Part shown: positions 8,315 to 17,316 of the stretch, in pieces
Layout: the number at the start of each line of letters is the position of its first letter
How positions within the stretch are numbered: position 1 is the first letter of the stretch
Origin: Chthoniobacteraceae bacterium
Lineage (GTDB): Bacteria > Verrucomicrobiota > Verrucomicrobiia > Chthoniobacterales > Chthoniobacteraceae
Assembly (NCBI GenBank): GCA_947476045.1
Contig: CANJNZ010000041.1
Location: 1-40,363, forward strand
Length of the DNA stretch: 40,363 bases
Direction: 5' to 3'
Notes under the pieces: model-generated
What the model saw: only the letters and a program-made list of their open reading frames with translations
Databases searched by the model: none
Told to the model about the DNA's origin: nothing
Program-made: the position numbers and the translations under genes

Positions 8315-9445
8315 GTGATTACCGACGAGACTGTTTCTGCATTGCGCGCGATTTTTGCCGAGGGCTACCGCGCGGACAAAGTGATCGAGCACACGCTACG
8401 CACGCATCGCGCTTGGACGACGCGTATGCGCGGCGAATTTGTCACAGCTATCCGCGAGGCGGTGCGCTGGTGGCGCTGGTGGTGGTTTTGCGCTGGTGAA
8501 AGGGACGGCACATATCTCGATGATCCATCGGAGGAAGCCATCCGTCGCGCACTTGCTGCGGCAGGGCGCGAGCATCCGGGCGGGACTCCGGCGATTCGCT
8601 CGAGTTTTCCAGACTGGCTGTGGGAGCGGGGCGCGGAGGAAATCGGCACCGCGTGGCCCGCGATGGCCGACGCGCTGAACACAGAGGCCGATCTTTTTCT
8701 CCGTGCAAACACACTGCGCACCACGGCGGACGAACTGCGTGTGAAATTGCGGCTGGAGGGATTTTCCTCGGAGCCGGTGCCGGGCGCGCCGGACGCGCTG
8801 CGGTTGCGCGGGGCGAAGGATGTTTTCGGCACGATGGCGTTTCGCGAAGGGCTTTTCGAGGTGCAGGATGCGGGCTCGCAGCGGGTCGCGCCGCTGCTCG
8901 AAGTGCAGCCGGGGATGCGCGTGGTGGATGCGTGCGCCGGAGCGGGCGGCAAGGCGCTGCATCTCGCCGCGCTCATGCGCAACAAAGGCAGCATCATCGC
9001 GCTCGATCCCGTGGAGTGGCGGCTCACCGAACTGCGCCGCCGGGCCGCCCGCGCGGGCGTGGACAACGTCGAGGCGCGCGTCCTTTCCGACCCTAACAAA
9101 TTGAAGCGCCTCGCCGGCAAGGCCGACCGTGTATTGCTCGATGTGCCGTGCAGCGGCCTCGGCGTGCTGCGTCGCAATCCCGACGTGAAATGGAAGCTCA
9201 CCAAGCCCGAGCTGGATCACCTCTGCGAACTGCAAGCGCGTCTGCTGCGCTCCTATTCGCGCATGGTGAAACCCGGCGGCAAACTCGTGTATGCCACGTG
9301 CAGCGTGCTCCCCTCCGAAGGCGAACGGCAGGTGCGCTCCTTCCTCGCGGCGAAACCCGGCTGGGAACTGGAGACCGAACTAAAACTATCCCCCGGCGAA
9401 AACGGCGGCGACGGCTTCTACGCCGCACGGCTCCGGCGGGTTTAG
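8315..9445 (+). CDS. RsmB/NOL1-NOP2-Sun family m5C RNA methyltransferase
   Basis: A 376-residue protein if started at the GTG at 8315. The open frame runs further up, but that part overlaps the lipase gene. Motif I is VVDACAGAGGKALHLAA (about 203-219). Motif IV, LLDVPCSGLGVLRRNPDVKW, contains Cys279, and motif VI, VYATCSVLPSEGE, contains Cys329. These are the two cysteines of RNA cytosine-5 methyltransferases. There is no NusB domain, unlike the full-length RsmB at 36661. The N-terminal region has an odd tryptophan cluster (RWWRWWWFC, about 51-59). An ATG overlapping the lipase stop (TAATG at 8302) is out of frame and closes after four codons, so GTG is preferred. Confidence 0.85.
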   Translation: MITDETVSALRAIFAEGYRADKVIEHTLRTHRAWTTRMRGEFVTAIREAVRWWRWWWFCAGERDGTYLDDPSEEAIRRALAAAGREHPGGTPAIRSSFPDWLWERGAEEIGTAWPAMADALNTEADLFLRANTLRTTADELRVKLRLEGFSSEPVPGAPDALRLRGAKDVFGTMAFREGLFEVQDAGSQRVAPLLEVQPGMRVVDACAGAGGKALHLAALMRNKGSIIALDPVEWRLTELRRRAARAGVDNVEARVLSDPNKLKRLAGKADRVLLDVPCSGLGVLRRNPDVKWKLTKPELDHLCELQARLLRSYSRMVKPGGKLVYATCSVLPSEGERQVRSFLAAKPGWELETELKLSPGENGGDGFYAARLRRV

Positions 9446-9483
9446 AGCACGAATTCAATTCTCAGGAAGTCATAACGGCTGAT

Positions 9484-10962
<1,479 letters not shown>

Positions 10963-10986
10963 GATGGGGGAAGTCTTGCAGCGAAT

Positions 10987-11754
10987 CTATGAGTTGAGAA
11001 GGCCCCAGCGGCGGCGGAGAAAACGCTCCCATGGGCAGAAGACAACTTTGTCGGCTAGGAAACCGATGACGATGATGACGAACATGAGGCCGACGACCTG
11101 GTCCATCGCGTGCAGTTCGCGTCCGTAGTGCAACAGGTGGCCGATGCCCATTCCGCTGAGGATCGTGATGTAGATCTCCGCCGCCATGAGCGAGCGCCAC
11201 GCAAAGGCCCAGCCCTGCTTTGCTCCGCTGACGATGTGCGGAAGCGACGCGGGCGCGAGCACTTTCAACCAGAGGTGGAAGCCATTCGATCCCATCGTGC
11301 TTGCGGCTTCGCGGTAAATCGGTGGGATTTGGCGGATGCCGTGCTCGGTCGCGAGGATGACTGCCCACACGGTGCCCATCACGACGATGAAGAGCATCGC
11401 CTTTTCCGTCTGCCCATACCACAGCAGCGCGAGCGGCACCCAGCAGACGCTCGGCAGAGTCTGCAGGCCGAGCGCGAGTGTGCCAACGGTGTTGTGGAGA
11501 AATTTGAAGCGCGCGAGGAGCATCCCGAGCGGGATGCCGATGCCGATGCCCACGGCGTAGCCGAGGAAAAGGCGCTTCATGGTGACGAGCGTGGCCTCGC
11601 TGAGCGTGCCGTCCTTTGCGGCACCGACGATGTATTGCCAGACGGCGGTGGGCGCGGGCAGGAGCACGGCGGAGACTTCGCCGTGGCGTGCGGTGTATTC
11701 CCAAGCTCCGAGGATGACGGCGAAAAATGCGAGGGCTGCGAGAAATTGTTTCAT
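10987..11754 (-). CDS. ABC transporter permease, SsuC/TauC/NrtB type
   Basis: A 255-residue inner-membrane protein of the binding-protein-dependent transport family, with about six hydrophobic helices. The EAA-loop-like segment is EAASTMGSNGFHLWLKVLAPASLP. The ATG at 11754 overlaps the stop of the ATPase gene by 4 bp (ATGA), which fixes the start against the longer open frame running to 11916. With the ATPase and binding protein upstream it forms a complete importer. SsuABC/TauABC/NrtABC systems carry sulfonates, taurine, nitrate or (as AtsRBC) sulfate esters; the adjacent sulfatase favours an organosulfur substrate. No SsuD or TauD desulfonating enzyme is seen nearby. Confidence 0.9.
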   Translation of the reverse strand: MKQFLAALAFFAVILGAWEYTARHGEVSAVLLPAPTAVWQYIVGAAKDGTLSEATLVTMKRLFLGYAVGIGIGIPLGMLLARFKFLHNTVGTLALGLQTLPSVCWVPLALLWYGQTEKAMLFIVVMGTVWAVILATEHGIRQIPPIYREAASTMGSNGFHLWLKVLAPASLPHIVSGAKQGWAFAWRSLMAAEIYITILSGMGIGHLLHYGRELHAMDQVVGLMFVIIVIGFLADKVVFCPWERFLRRRWGLLNS

Positions 11755-12548
11755 AGTGCGGGCGCGAGGATCGTCTTGAGTTCGCCGGTGATCTCGGCGG
11801 CGAGCGACGCCATCGCGACGTCGTTGAATTCGCGTGGGCGCGGCAGTGTGACTTTGAATTCCTTGCGAATGCGTCCGGGGCGCGGAGAGAAAAGGAGCAC
11901 GCGATCGCCGAGGCACACGGCTTCGCGGACGTTGTGCGTGACGAAGAGGATCGTCTTTTTCCGCGCCGCGTGGATTTTCTGCAAATCGCCGTAGAGCTGC
12001 TCGCGCGTCATCGCATCAAGCGCGGCGAACGGCTCGTCCATGAGCAGCACGCGCGGGTTCGGCGCGAGCGCTCGGGCGAGGGCGACACGCTGCTTCATGC
12101 CGCCGCTCAGCTCGTGGATGTTCGCGTGCTCGAAGCCGTCGAGGCCGACAAGCTGGAGGTAGTAGCGCGCGACTTCGATGCGATCTTTGTTGCTCAGATC
12201 GGGTTTCAGCTTGAGGCCGAAGAGCACATTGCCGAGCACGTCGAGCCACGGGAAAAGCGCGTGGTCCTGAAACATCACGGTGCGGTCGCGTCCGGGTTCG
12301 GTGATCATTTTTCCGTTCACTTCCGCAGTGCCGGTGAAGCTCCGCTCCAGCGCTGCGACGATGCGCAGCAGTGTGCTTTTTCCGCAGCCGCTGGGGCCGA
12401 CGAAACAGACGAATTCACCGTCGCCGATTTCGAGGTTGATGTCGTCAAGTGCTTGGACGGTTCCACGATTGGTCGTGAATATTTTGCTCACACCAGCAAG
12501 CCGGATTTTGGCCGGCGGTGGCGCTTCTAGTTCGGATGCGAGGCTCAT
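11751..12548 (-). CDS. ABC transporter ATP-binding protein, SsuB/TauB type
   Basis: A 265-residue ABC ATPase with all key motifs: Walker A GPSGCGKST (51-59), Q-loop Gln94 in VMFQDHALFPW, signature LSGGMKQR (147-154), Walker B RVLLMDEP (166-173), and the switch histidine in FVTHNVREA. The sequence is typical of the nitrate/sulfonate/taurine importer group. It energises uptake by the permease encoded immediately downstream with a 4-bp overlap. A 97-bp gap holding heptamer repeats separates it from the binding-protein gene upstream. Confidence 0.93.
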   Translation of the reverse strand: MSLASELEAPPPAKIRLAGVSKIFTTNRGTVQALDDINLEIGDGEFVCFVGPSGCGKSTLLRIVAALERSFTGTAEVNGKMITEPGRDRTVMFQDHALFPWLDVLGNVLFGLKLKPDLSNKDRIEVARYYLQLVGLDGFEHANIHELSGGMKQRVALARALAPNPRVLLMDEPFAALDAMTREQLYGDLQKIHAARKKTILFVTHNVREAVCLGDRVLLFSPRPGRIRKEFKVTLPRPREFNDVAMASLAAEITGELKTILAPAL

Positions 12549-12550
12549 CG

Positions 12551-12586
12551 GATTGCGGATTGCAGATTGCAGATTGCGGATTTGCG
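12551..12586. repeat. Short tandem repeat, GATTGCR heptamer
   Basis: Four heptamers GATTGCG/GATTGCA plus one octamer (GATTTGCG) lie head to tail in the gap between the binding-protein gene and the ATPase gene. It is the only notable structure in that gap. Confidence 0.8.
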
Positions 12587-12645
12587 GAAGCTAAAGCGTG
12601 AACGCCACGCGGCTCGCGGTGCATCGCTTGTCAGTGCGGCGGTGC

Positions 12646-13638
12646 TCATTTCGCGAAGAGTTTGGAAAGGTCGGCCTCCTCGGGCAGCAGGCCGACGGAT
12701 TTTGCGTCCTTCTGCATCGCGGTGAAATCCGCAGGCAGCGCGCTGGTCGTGAAAGTAAGGCGCGGCCATGCGTGATCGAGTAGCGCGGCGGGGATCGCCT
12801 TGCTCGTCGCCTTTTGCAGCGCGGCGGAGATGGCGGGTTTTGCCCAGTCCGGCTCGGCGGCGACTTTCTTCGTGAGTTCCTCGTGCGCAGCGACGAATTT
12901 CTTCAGCAGCTCCGTTTTGACCGTGAGCGCCTTGTTGCTCGCGGCGACGAGCGTGGTGAGCACGTCCTTTTGCTCCACGAGCAACTGGCCTTCGGCCTCC
13001 ATTTCCAGGCGCGAGACCCACGGCTCGACGGTCCACACGGCGTCGAGGTCGCCGCGTTTGAAAAGGTCGAGCTGATCGGGATTCGCGGTCGGGATCACAT
13101 TTGCGTCACCGCCGCGCTGCGTGATCGAGAGACCACCCGCAGTGAGCCACGCGCGCGCCGCGACATCCTGCGTGCCGCCGAGCTGGGGAGATGCGATCTT
13201 TTTTCCGCGAAAATCGGCGGCTGTTTTGAGCGGCGAGCCTTTGTGAATGACGAGCGCCGCACCACCGCGCGCCGCGCCGGAGAGCACGCGGATATCCGCG
13301 CCTTTCGTGCGCGTGTAGCCGTTGATGACCGGGTTCGGGCCGACGTAGGTCACATCAATCGATCCCGTGAGCAGCGCCTCGATCGCGCTCGGGCCAGCGT
13401 TGAAAGCGAACCATTCAATCTTCGCGCCCGTGCGCGACTCGAACCAGCCCTGCGCGCCTTTCGTATGCGTCTCGTGATAGCCGACGAGCGCGGGCGCGTG
13501 TGTGATGTTCGGGAAAAACCCGACCCGCAGGATGGGCGTGCCGTCTGCGTTGTCGGCGGATTTTTTGTCGCAGCCGGTGAGTGCGGTTACGGCAACAAGA
13601 GCGGTGGTGAGGATGAAATGACGGCAGAAGATGTTCAT
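12646..13638 (-). CDS. ABC transporter substrate-binding lipoprotein, SsuA/TauA/NrtA type
   Basis: A 330-residue protein with a lipoprotein signal peptide; the lipobox is LTGC with Cys23. The mature protein is a type II periplasmic binding protein of the sulfonate/nitrate/taurine family. The features are LRVGFFPNITHAPALVG near the N-terminus, FNAGPSAIEALLTGSIDVTYVGPNP, KGKKIASPQLGGTQDVAARAW-like hinge sequence, and DLDAVWTVEPW. Being lipid-anchored it would sit on the outer face of the inner membrane and feed the SsuC-like permease. It lies 63 bp downstream of the Rrf2 regulator and is probably controlled by it. Ligand specificity cannot be read from sequence. Confidence 0.92.
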   Translation of the reverse strand: MNIFCRHFILTTALVAVTALTGCDKKSADNADGTPILRVGFFPNITHAPALVGYHETHTKGAQGWFESRTGAKIEWFAFNAGPSAIEALLTGSIDVTYVGPNPVINGYTRTKGADIRVLSGAARGGAALVIHKGSPLKTAADFRGKKIASPQLGGTQDVAARAWLTAGGLSITQRGGDANVIPTANPDQLDLFKRGDLDAVWTVEPWVSRLEMEAEGQLLVEQKDVLTTLVAASNKALTVKTELLKKFVAAHEELTKKVAAEPDWAKPAISAALQKATSKAIPAALLDHAWPRLTFTTSALPADFTAMQKDAKSVGLLPEEADLSKLFAK

Positions 13639-13701
13639 TGGTTTTTTTGTGTGGCGCGCCCGCGAATGCCGTGTGGTCTTCGTCGCTTCGGCGCGGGTTA
13701 T

Positions 13702-14253
13702 TCAGATGCAGAATTCCGGCTCCATCGGTGGGGGTGGCGTTGTGGCGGCGACTTTTGCACGCGTGGAAAGATCGAGGTGGCGGACGAGTTCGACGACCTT
13801 CGGCACGAGGCCGTCGCGGCGAAGATGCTTGAGCGTTACTTCCGCAAGCTGCGCAAGCGTGTAGCGGTCGAGGACGTTCGAGATAGCGTTGCGAACGTCC
13901 ATCATGATCAGACGCAGGCCACAGTGATCCTCGTCGGGGCATGAGCAGCGTTCGTAGGCCGTCACGCTGGCGCAACCGATGGGAGCGAGGGGACCGTCAA
14001 TCAACCGCACTATTTCGCCGATGTGGATTTCTGAAGCCGGGCGAGCGAGCGAGTAGCCGCCGTATTTTCCGCGGGTGCTGGCGAGGAATCCGGCCTGACG
14101 GAGTTCGGCTAGGATTTGCTCCAGAAAAGTGGCGGGCATGTGCTGCGCCTCGGCGAGCGCGCTGAGCGGCACGAGGGTGCGGTCGAGTTCCTGCGCCATC
14201 GTGAGATCGAGCAGTGCACGGAGTGCGTATTCGCCTTTTTTGGAGAGTTTCAT
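13702..14253 (-). CDS. Rrf2-family transcriptional regulator with cysteine cluster
   Basis: A 183-residue protein with the Rrf2 winged helix at the N-terminus (MKLSKKGEYALRALLDL; recognition region about 30-70 with TRGKYGGYSLARP). A cysteine cluster at Cys94, Cys103, Cys105 and Cys111 follows (C-x8-C-x-C-x5-C). IscR and NsrR use three cysteines in this region to bind an Fe-S cluster, while CymR, the cysteine-metabolism repressor, lacks them. So this protein may sense Fe-S status, redox or NO. The long C-terminal tail (about 155-183, with TTPPPPMEP) is unusual. It is the first gene of the sulfur-transport operon, hence probably autoregulatory. Preceded by an AT-rich region. Confidence 0.9.
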   Translation of the reverse strand: MKLSKKGEYALRALLDLTMAQELDRTLVPLSALAEAQHMPATFLEQILAELRQAGFLASTRGKYGGYSLARPASEIHIGEIVRLIDGPLAPIGCASVTAYERCSCPDEDHCGLRLIMMDVRNAISNVLDRYTLAQLAEVTLKHLRRDGLVPKVVELVRHLDLSTRAKVAATTPPPPMEPEFCI

Positions 14254-14400
14254 TAAAGCTGACTAATTTACTTGGGATTAAAACTGAATGGTTCAAGTGT
14301 ATTTTTCTGAAAAGTGACTTTCTAGGTTAAAATACCTCGTTTTCGACTTCTCAACCTAACGGCAGCGGCTGTGTATTTTGGGGCGAAATGGCATTTCCGC
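14254..14400 (-). promoter_or_regulatory. AT-rich upstream region of the Rrf2-led operon
   Basis: This stretch is markedly AT-richer than its surroundings and lies directly before the Rrf2 start codon. It contains AGGTTAAAATACCT (near 14323-14336), with 4-bp inverted arms around an A/T core, and the word TTAGGTT is found again nearby. Rrf2 proteins bind short AT-rich palindromes, so an autoregulatory operator is plausible. No convincing -35/-10 pair stands out. Confidence 0.4.
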
Positions 14401-14410
14401 CTACAAAAGC

Positions 14411-14445
14411 AAACCGCCGTCACGGCTTCCCGATGACGGCGGTTT
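14411..14445 (-). terminator. Rho-independent terminator of the DUF1501 gene
   Basis: A perfect 12-bp stem (aaaccgccgtca / tgacggcggttt) with an 11-nt loop lies 21 bp beyond the minus-strand stop at 14467. The A/T pairs at its base and the following TTTTG on the minus strand support termination in that direction. Confidence 0.85.
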
Positions 14446-14466
14446 TGAAGTGTTTTGGCGTGTCTG

Positions 14467-15792
14467 TTACGCGAGGAGTTCCTTCACGACTTCGCCGCCG
14501 CGCACGATGTCTATGGGGCGGTTGCCGGGGGCCATGAGGCGTTTGTCGGCGTTGATGCCGAGGCAGCGATAGACGGTGCTGGCCATGTTTTCCACGGTGA
14601 GCGGGTCTTCCGACGGCTCCGCGCCGGTGGGGTCGCTCGATCCATGGACGTATCCTTTTTTGAAGCCGCCTCCGGCGAAGACGACGGAGAAAACTTTCGG
14701 CCAGTGGTCGCGTCCCGCGTCTTTGTTGATTTTCGGCGTGCGGCCAAATTCGGACGAAACCATGACGAGTGTTTTTTCGAGCATCCCGCGTTTTTCGAGG
14801 TCGGTGATGAGCGCGGCGAACGCTTGATCGAATGCAGGCACTTGTTTCGCGATGCCGTTGGCGATGCCGCCGTGCATGTCCCATCCGCCGTAGGTGACGC
14901 TGACGAAGCGCACGCCTGCCTCGACCATGCGGCGGGCGATGAGCATTCGCTGCCCGGCGTCGGTGCGACCGTAGGCGTCGCGGATGGCGTCGGGCTCGGC
15001 GGCGAGGTGAAATGCCTCGCGGGCTTCCTTCGACGAGACGAGCGAGTAGGCGGCTTGGTAAAAGCTGTCCATCGCGGAGAGTGCGTCACTTTTTTCCAGC
15101 GTGCTGAAATGTTCGTCCACTGCGGAGAGGATGTTGCGGCGGCGGTCGAAGCGCTCGGGCGTGATGCCGCTGTGCATGTTGAGGTCGCGCACCGAGAAGT
15201 TGGTATTGCCGGGATCGCCGCCGAGGCTGAACGGTCCGTGTGCGCTGCTGAGATAGCCGGTGCCTGCAAATTCATTTGGCACGCCGGGGACGCAGACGTA
15301 GGGCGGCAGGTTGTTACGCGAGCCGAGTTCATGCGAGACGACTGCGCCGAAGGACGGGAAGCGAATCGCGGGCGACGGGCGGTAGCCGGTGAACATGTTG
15401 TGCGTGCCGCGTTCGTGCGCTGCTTCGCCGTGCGTCATCGAGCGGATGATGGTGAGGCGGTCGGCGATTTTTGCGGTGCGCTGCAAATGCTGGGAAAATT
15501 TGACGCCGGGAATCGCGGTATCAATCGCACTGAGCGGGCCGCGATATTCGATGGGCGCGAGCGGTTTCGGGTCCCACGTTTCCTGATGCGCGCTGCCGCC
15601 GGGCAGGAAGATGTGGATGATAGATTGCGCGGTCGGCTCTAACACGTCGGTCTCGTTCGCGCGGAGCTTGAAGTAATCGCCCATCGTGAGGCCGAGTCCG
15701 CCGACGAGTCCGGCGTAGAGAAAATCGCGCCGTGAAGTGCGGCGGAAATGAGCCGGATCATCGTGCCATGTGATGGGTTTGGAGTCGCTCAT
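14467..15792 (-). CDS. DUF1501 family protein with Tat-type leader
   Basis: A 441-residue protein of the DUF1501 family, abundant in planctomycetes and verrucomicrobia and related to the alkaline phosphatase/sulfatase fold. Near the N-terminus is a twin-arginine motif, SRRDFLYAG, followed by a hydrophobic stretch (GLVGGLGLTMG), indicating Tat export of a folded protein. Recognisable blocks are FLPGGSAHQETWDPKP, RSMTHGEAAHERGTHNMFTG, SVTYGGWDMHGG, VSSEFGRTPKIN and GRDHWPKVFSVVFAGGG. DUF1501 genes usually sit beside a DUF1549/DUF1553 gene; none is present here, so this copy is an orphan. Biochemical role not established. Confidence 0.9.
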   Translation of the reverse strand: MSDSKPITWHDDPAHFRRTSRRDFLYAGLVGGLGLTMGDYFKLRANETDVLEPTAQSIIHIFLPGGSAHQETWDPKPLAPIEYRGPLSAIDTAIPGVKFSQHLQRTAKIADRLTIIRSMTHGEAAHERGTHNMFTGYRPSPAIRFPSFGAVVSHELGSRNNLPPYVCVPGVPNEFAGTGYLSSAHGPFSLGGDPGNTNFSVRDLNMHSGITPERFDRRRNILSAVDEHFSTLEKSDALSAMDSFYQAAYSLVSSKEAREAFHLAAEPDAIRDAYGRTDAGQRMLIARRMVEAGVRFVSVTYGGWDMHGGIANGIAKQVPAFDQAFAALITDLEKRGMLEKTLVMVSSEFGRTPKINKDAGRDHWPKVFSVVFAGGGFKKGYVHGSSDPTGAEPSEDPLTVENMASTVYRCLGINADKRLMAPGNRPIDIVRGGEVVKELLA

Positions 15793-15968
15793 GGTGGTTC
15801 AGGGTTTTGCGCCGACGCGGTGAAAGGTAGATGAGCCAACCGGGAGGACAACCTGTTTTCCGCCGGCAAACCGGGGCTTCCCGGCGGGCAAACAAGCGGC
15901 CGTTCCACGGCGACTCAGCGAGGATCACCCGCGATGTGGGCGGTGATTAGCGGAAAAGAAATTGCTGC
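15793..15968. other. Intergenic stretch without gene
   Basis: Between the LysR stop and the DUF1501 start (both minus strand). It holds two GC-rich hairpins (atcacc/ggtgat at 15924-15947; ccgccgg/ccggcgg around 15860-15890), neither followed by a T-run, so I do not call a terminator. The promoter of the DUF1501 gene must lie here or further upstream, but none is evident. Confidence 0.5.
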
Positions 15969-16850
15969 TCAGACTTCGGCTGCCAGCCCTTTCGCGTATT
16001 GCTGAAATGCCGCGATAAGTTTGCGCACGAGAGGCGAGCCCTCGCCTGACCAAAGTGCCCCGATGGCGATTGGTTCAAAGTCCAGCAACGGCAGACGACG
16101 CAGACCCGACGGCACTTTTACTCCGGGCACTGCGATGGTCGCGCCGATGCCGTAGCCCTCGGCGACGTAGGTTTCGATTAATTCCAGCGAGCTGACGACA
16201 AGTGCGGGCGACCAATCCACGCCGAGCTTTTGCAGGCCGCGCTGGAAACACCCCGCGATGGAATCGTGCGCGGGCAGCGAGATCAGCGGTTCATCAATCG
16301 TGTCGCGTTTCCACAACTCGGCGGCATCGCGGATGCGGCTCGATTTCGGCACGAGCAGCGCGAGTGGGATCGTGATGAGCGGCGTTGAGCCAAGTCCCGC
16401 CGTGGATGCTTCATTGAGGACAGTCACCGCCAGATCGATCTCGTCCTTCTTCAACATCTGCGCGAGTTGCTGCTCGTAGCCTTCGTAGAGATTGAGTGCG
16501 AGCCCCGTCATCGTCTCGCGGATTTTTCGCAGCGCCTGCGGCATATGATAGCGCAGCACAGGACCCGATGCGCCGATGCGCACGAAGCGCGCAGCCTTTC
16601 CCTGCAACTCATCGGCCACCTTCGCGATGTCGCCGAAGAACGGCTGGATGAATGCGAACAACCGCTCGCCCGCCTTCGTCAGTTCAAAAGGCCGGCGCTG
16701 GAAAAGTTTCGTCCCGAGGCTGCGTTCGAGCTGGATGATTTGGGAACTCACCGCCGGCTGCTGGATGCCGTAGGGAAATTTGCGCACTGCCTCGCTGATG
16801 CCGCCGTGGCGCGCGACGTAGTAGAAGATTTCCAGATGGTGAATGTTCAC
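15969..16850 (-). CDS. LysR-family transcriptional regulator
   Basis: A 293-residue protein with the LysR winged helix-turn-helix at the N-terminus (MNIHHLEIFYYVARHGGISE; AVSSQIIQLERSLGTKLFQR; LTKAGERL, about residues 1-60). A periplasmic-binding-protein-like effector domain follows from about residue 88 (VRIGASGPVLRYHMP) to the end. It is divergent from the small membrane protein gene at 16927 with only 76 bp between starts. That is the usual arrangement of a LysR regulator and its target, so the membrane protein/radical SAM/Lgt-like operon is the first candidate for control. The effector is unknown. Confidence 0.93.
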   Translation of the reverse strand: MNIHHLEIFYYVARHGGISEAVRKFPYGIQQPAVSSQIIQLERSLGTKLFQRRPFELTKAGERLFAFIQPFFGDIAKVADELQGKAARFVRIGASGPVLRYHMPQALRKIRETMTGLALNLYEGYEQQLAQMLKKDEIDLAVTVLNEASTAGLGSTPLITIPLALLVPKSSRIRDAAELWKRDTIDEPLISLPAHDSIAGCFQRGLQKLGVDWSPALVVSSLELIETYVAEGYGIGATIAVPGVKVPSGLRRLPLLDFEPIAIGALWSGEGSPLVRKLIAAFQQYAKGLAAEV

Positions 16851-16926
16851 GCATTGCTTTTCTCAATGATCGGCGCGGTTTTATCAATTACCGCTTTTCC
16901 GCGTCCGCAGCCATCGTCCCGGCGAA

Positions 16927-17316
16927 ATGAATACGGCACTGCTCCACTACAACCTCGTTTTTGCATGGGGATGGATACTCCTCGGCTTCTTCTCCGGAAT
17001 GATCATGGGATTGTGTTTTCACCGCGAGGGATGGCTCGGCGGCTACGGTAGTTGGAAAAGACGGCTCTACCGTCTCGGCCACATTTCCTTCTTCGGCCTC
17101 GGCTTTGCGAATCTCGTCTTCTGGGTCACTGCGCGTTTGCTGCCGGTGCAGTCTGCATCGCTCGATATTGCGTCTGTGGCCTTCCTCGTCGGCGGAATCA
17201 CGATGCCGGTTTGCACGCTGCTCGCCGCACACTGGCCGCGCACGCGCCACCTTTTCGCGATCCCCGTGGTCAGCCTGCTCGTCGCAGGCGTCGTCACATT
17301 CACAGCACTCTTATGA
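16927..17316 (+). CDS. Small four-helix membrane protein
   Basis: A 129-residue hydrophobic protein with about four membrane segments: LVFAWGWILLGFFSGMIMG (10-28), ISFFGLGFANLVFWVTA, VAFLVGGITMPVCTLLAA and FAIPVVSLLVAGVVTFTALL at the C-terminus. It is the first gene of a tight operon and overlaps the radical SAM gene by 4 bp (ATGA), implying coupled translation. I do not recognise a family. Coupling to a radical SAM enzyme and an Lgt-like integral protein suggests a membrane- or lipid-linked task. Confidence 0.8.
   Translation: MNTALLHYNLVFAWGWILLGFFSGMIMGLCFHREGWLGGYGSWKRRLYRLGHISFFGLGFANLVFWVTARLLPVQSASLDIASVAFLVGGITMPVCTLLAAHWPRTRHLFAIPVVSLLVAGVVTFTALL

Noticed and set aside
8304-8318. 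ATG at 8304 overlapping the lipase stop as start of the methyltransferase
   Set aside because: It is in another frame and closes after four codons; the GTG at 8315 is in frame.
14455-15642. 395-codon plus-strand open frame opposite the DUF1501 gene
   Set aside because: Mirror frame of a well-supported gene; composition (Cys/His/Arg-rich) not protein-like.
15855-15950. Terminator after the LysR gene
   Set aside because: The hairpins are there but no T-run follows on the minus strand.
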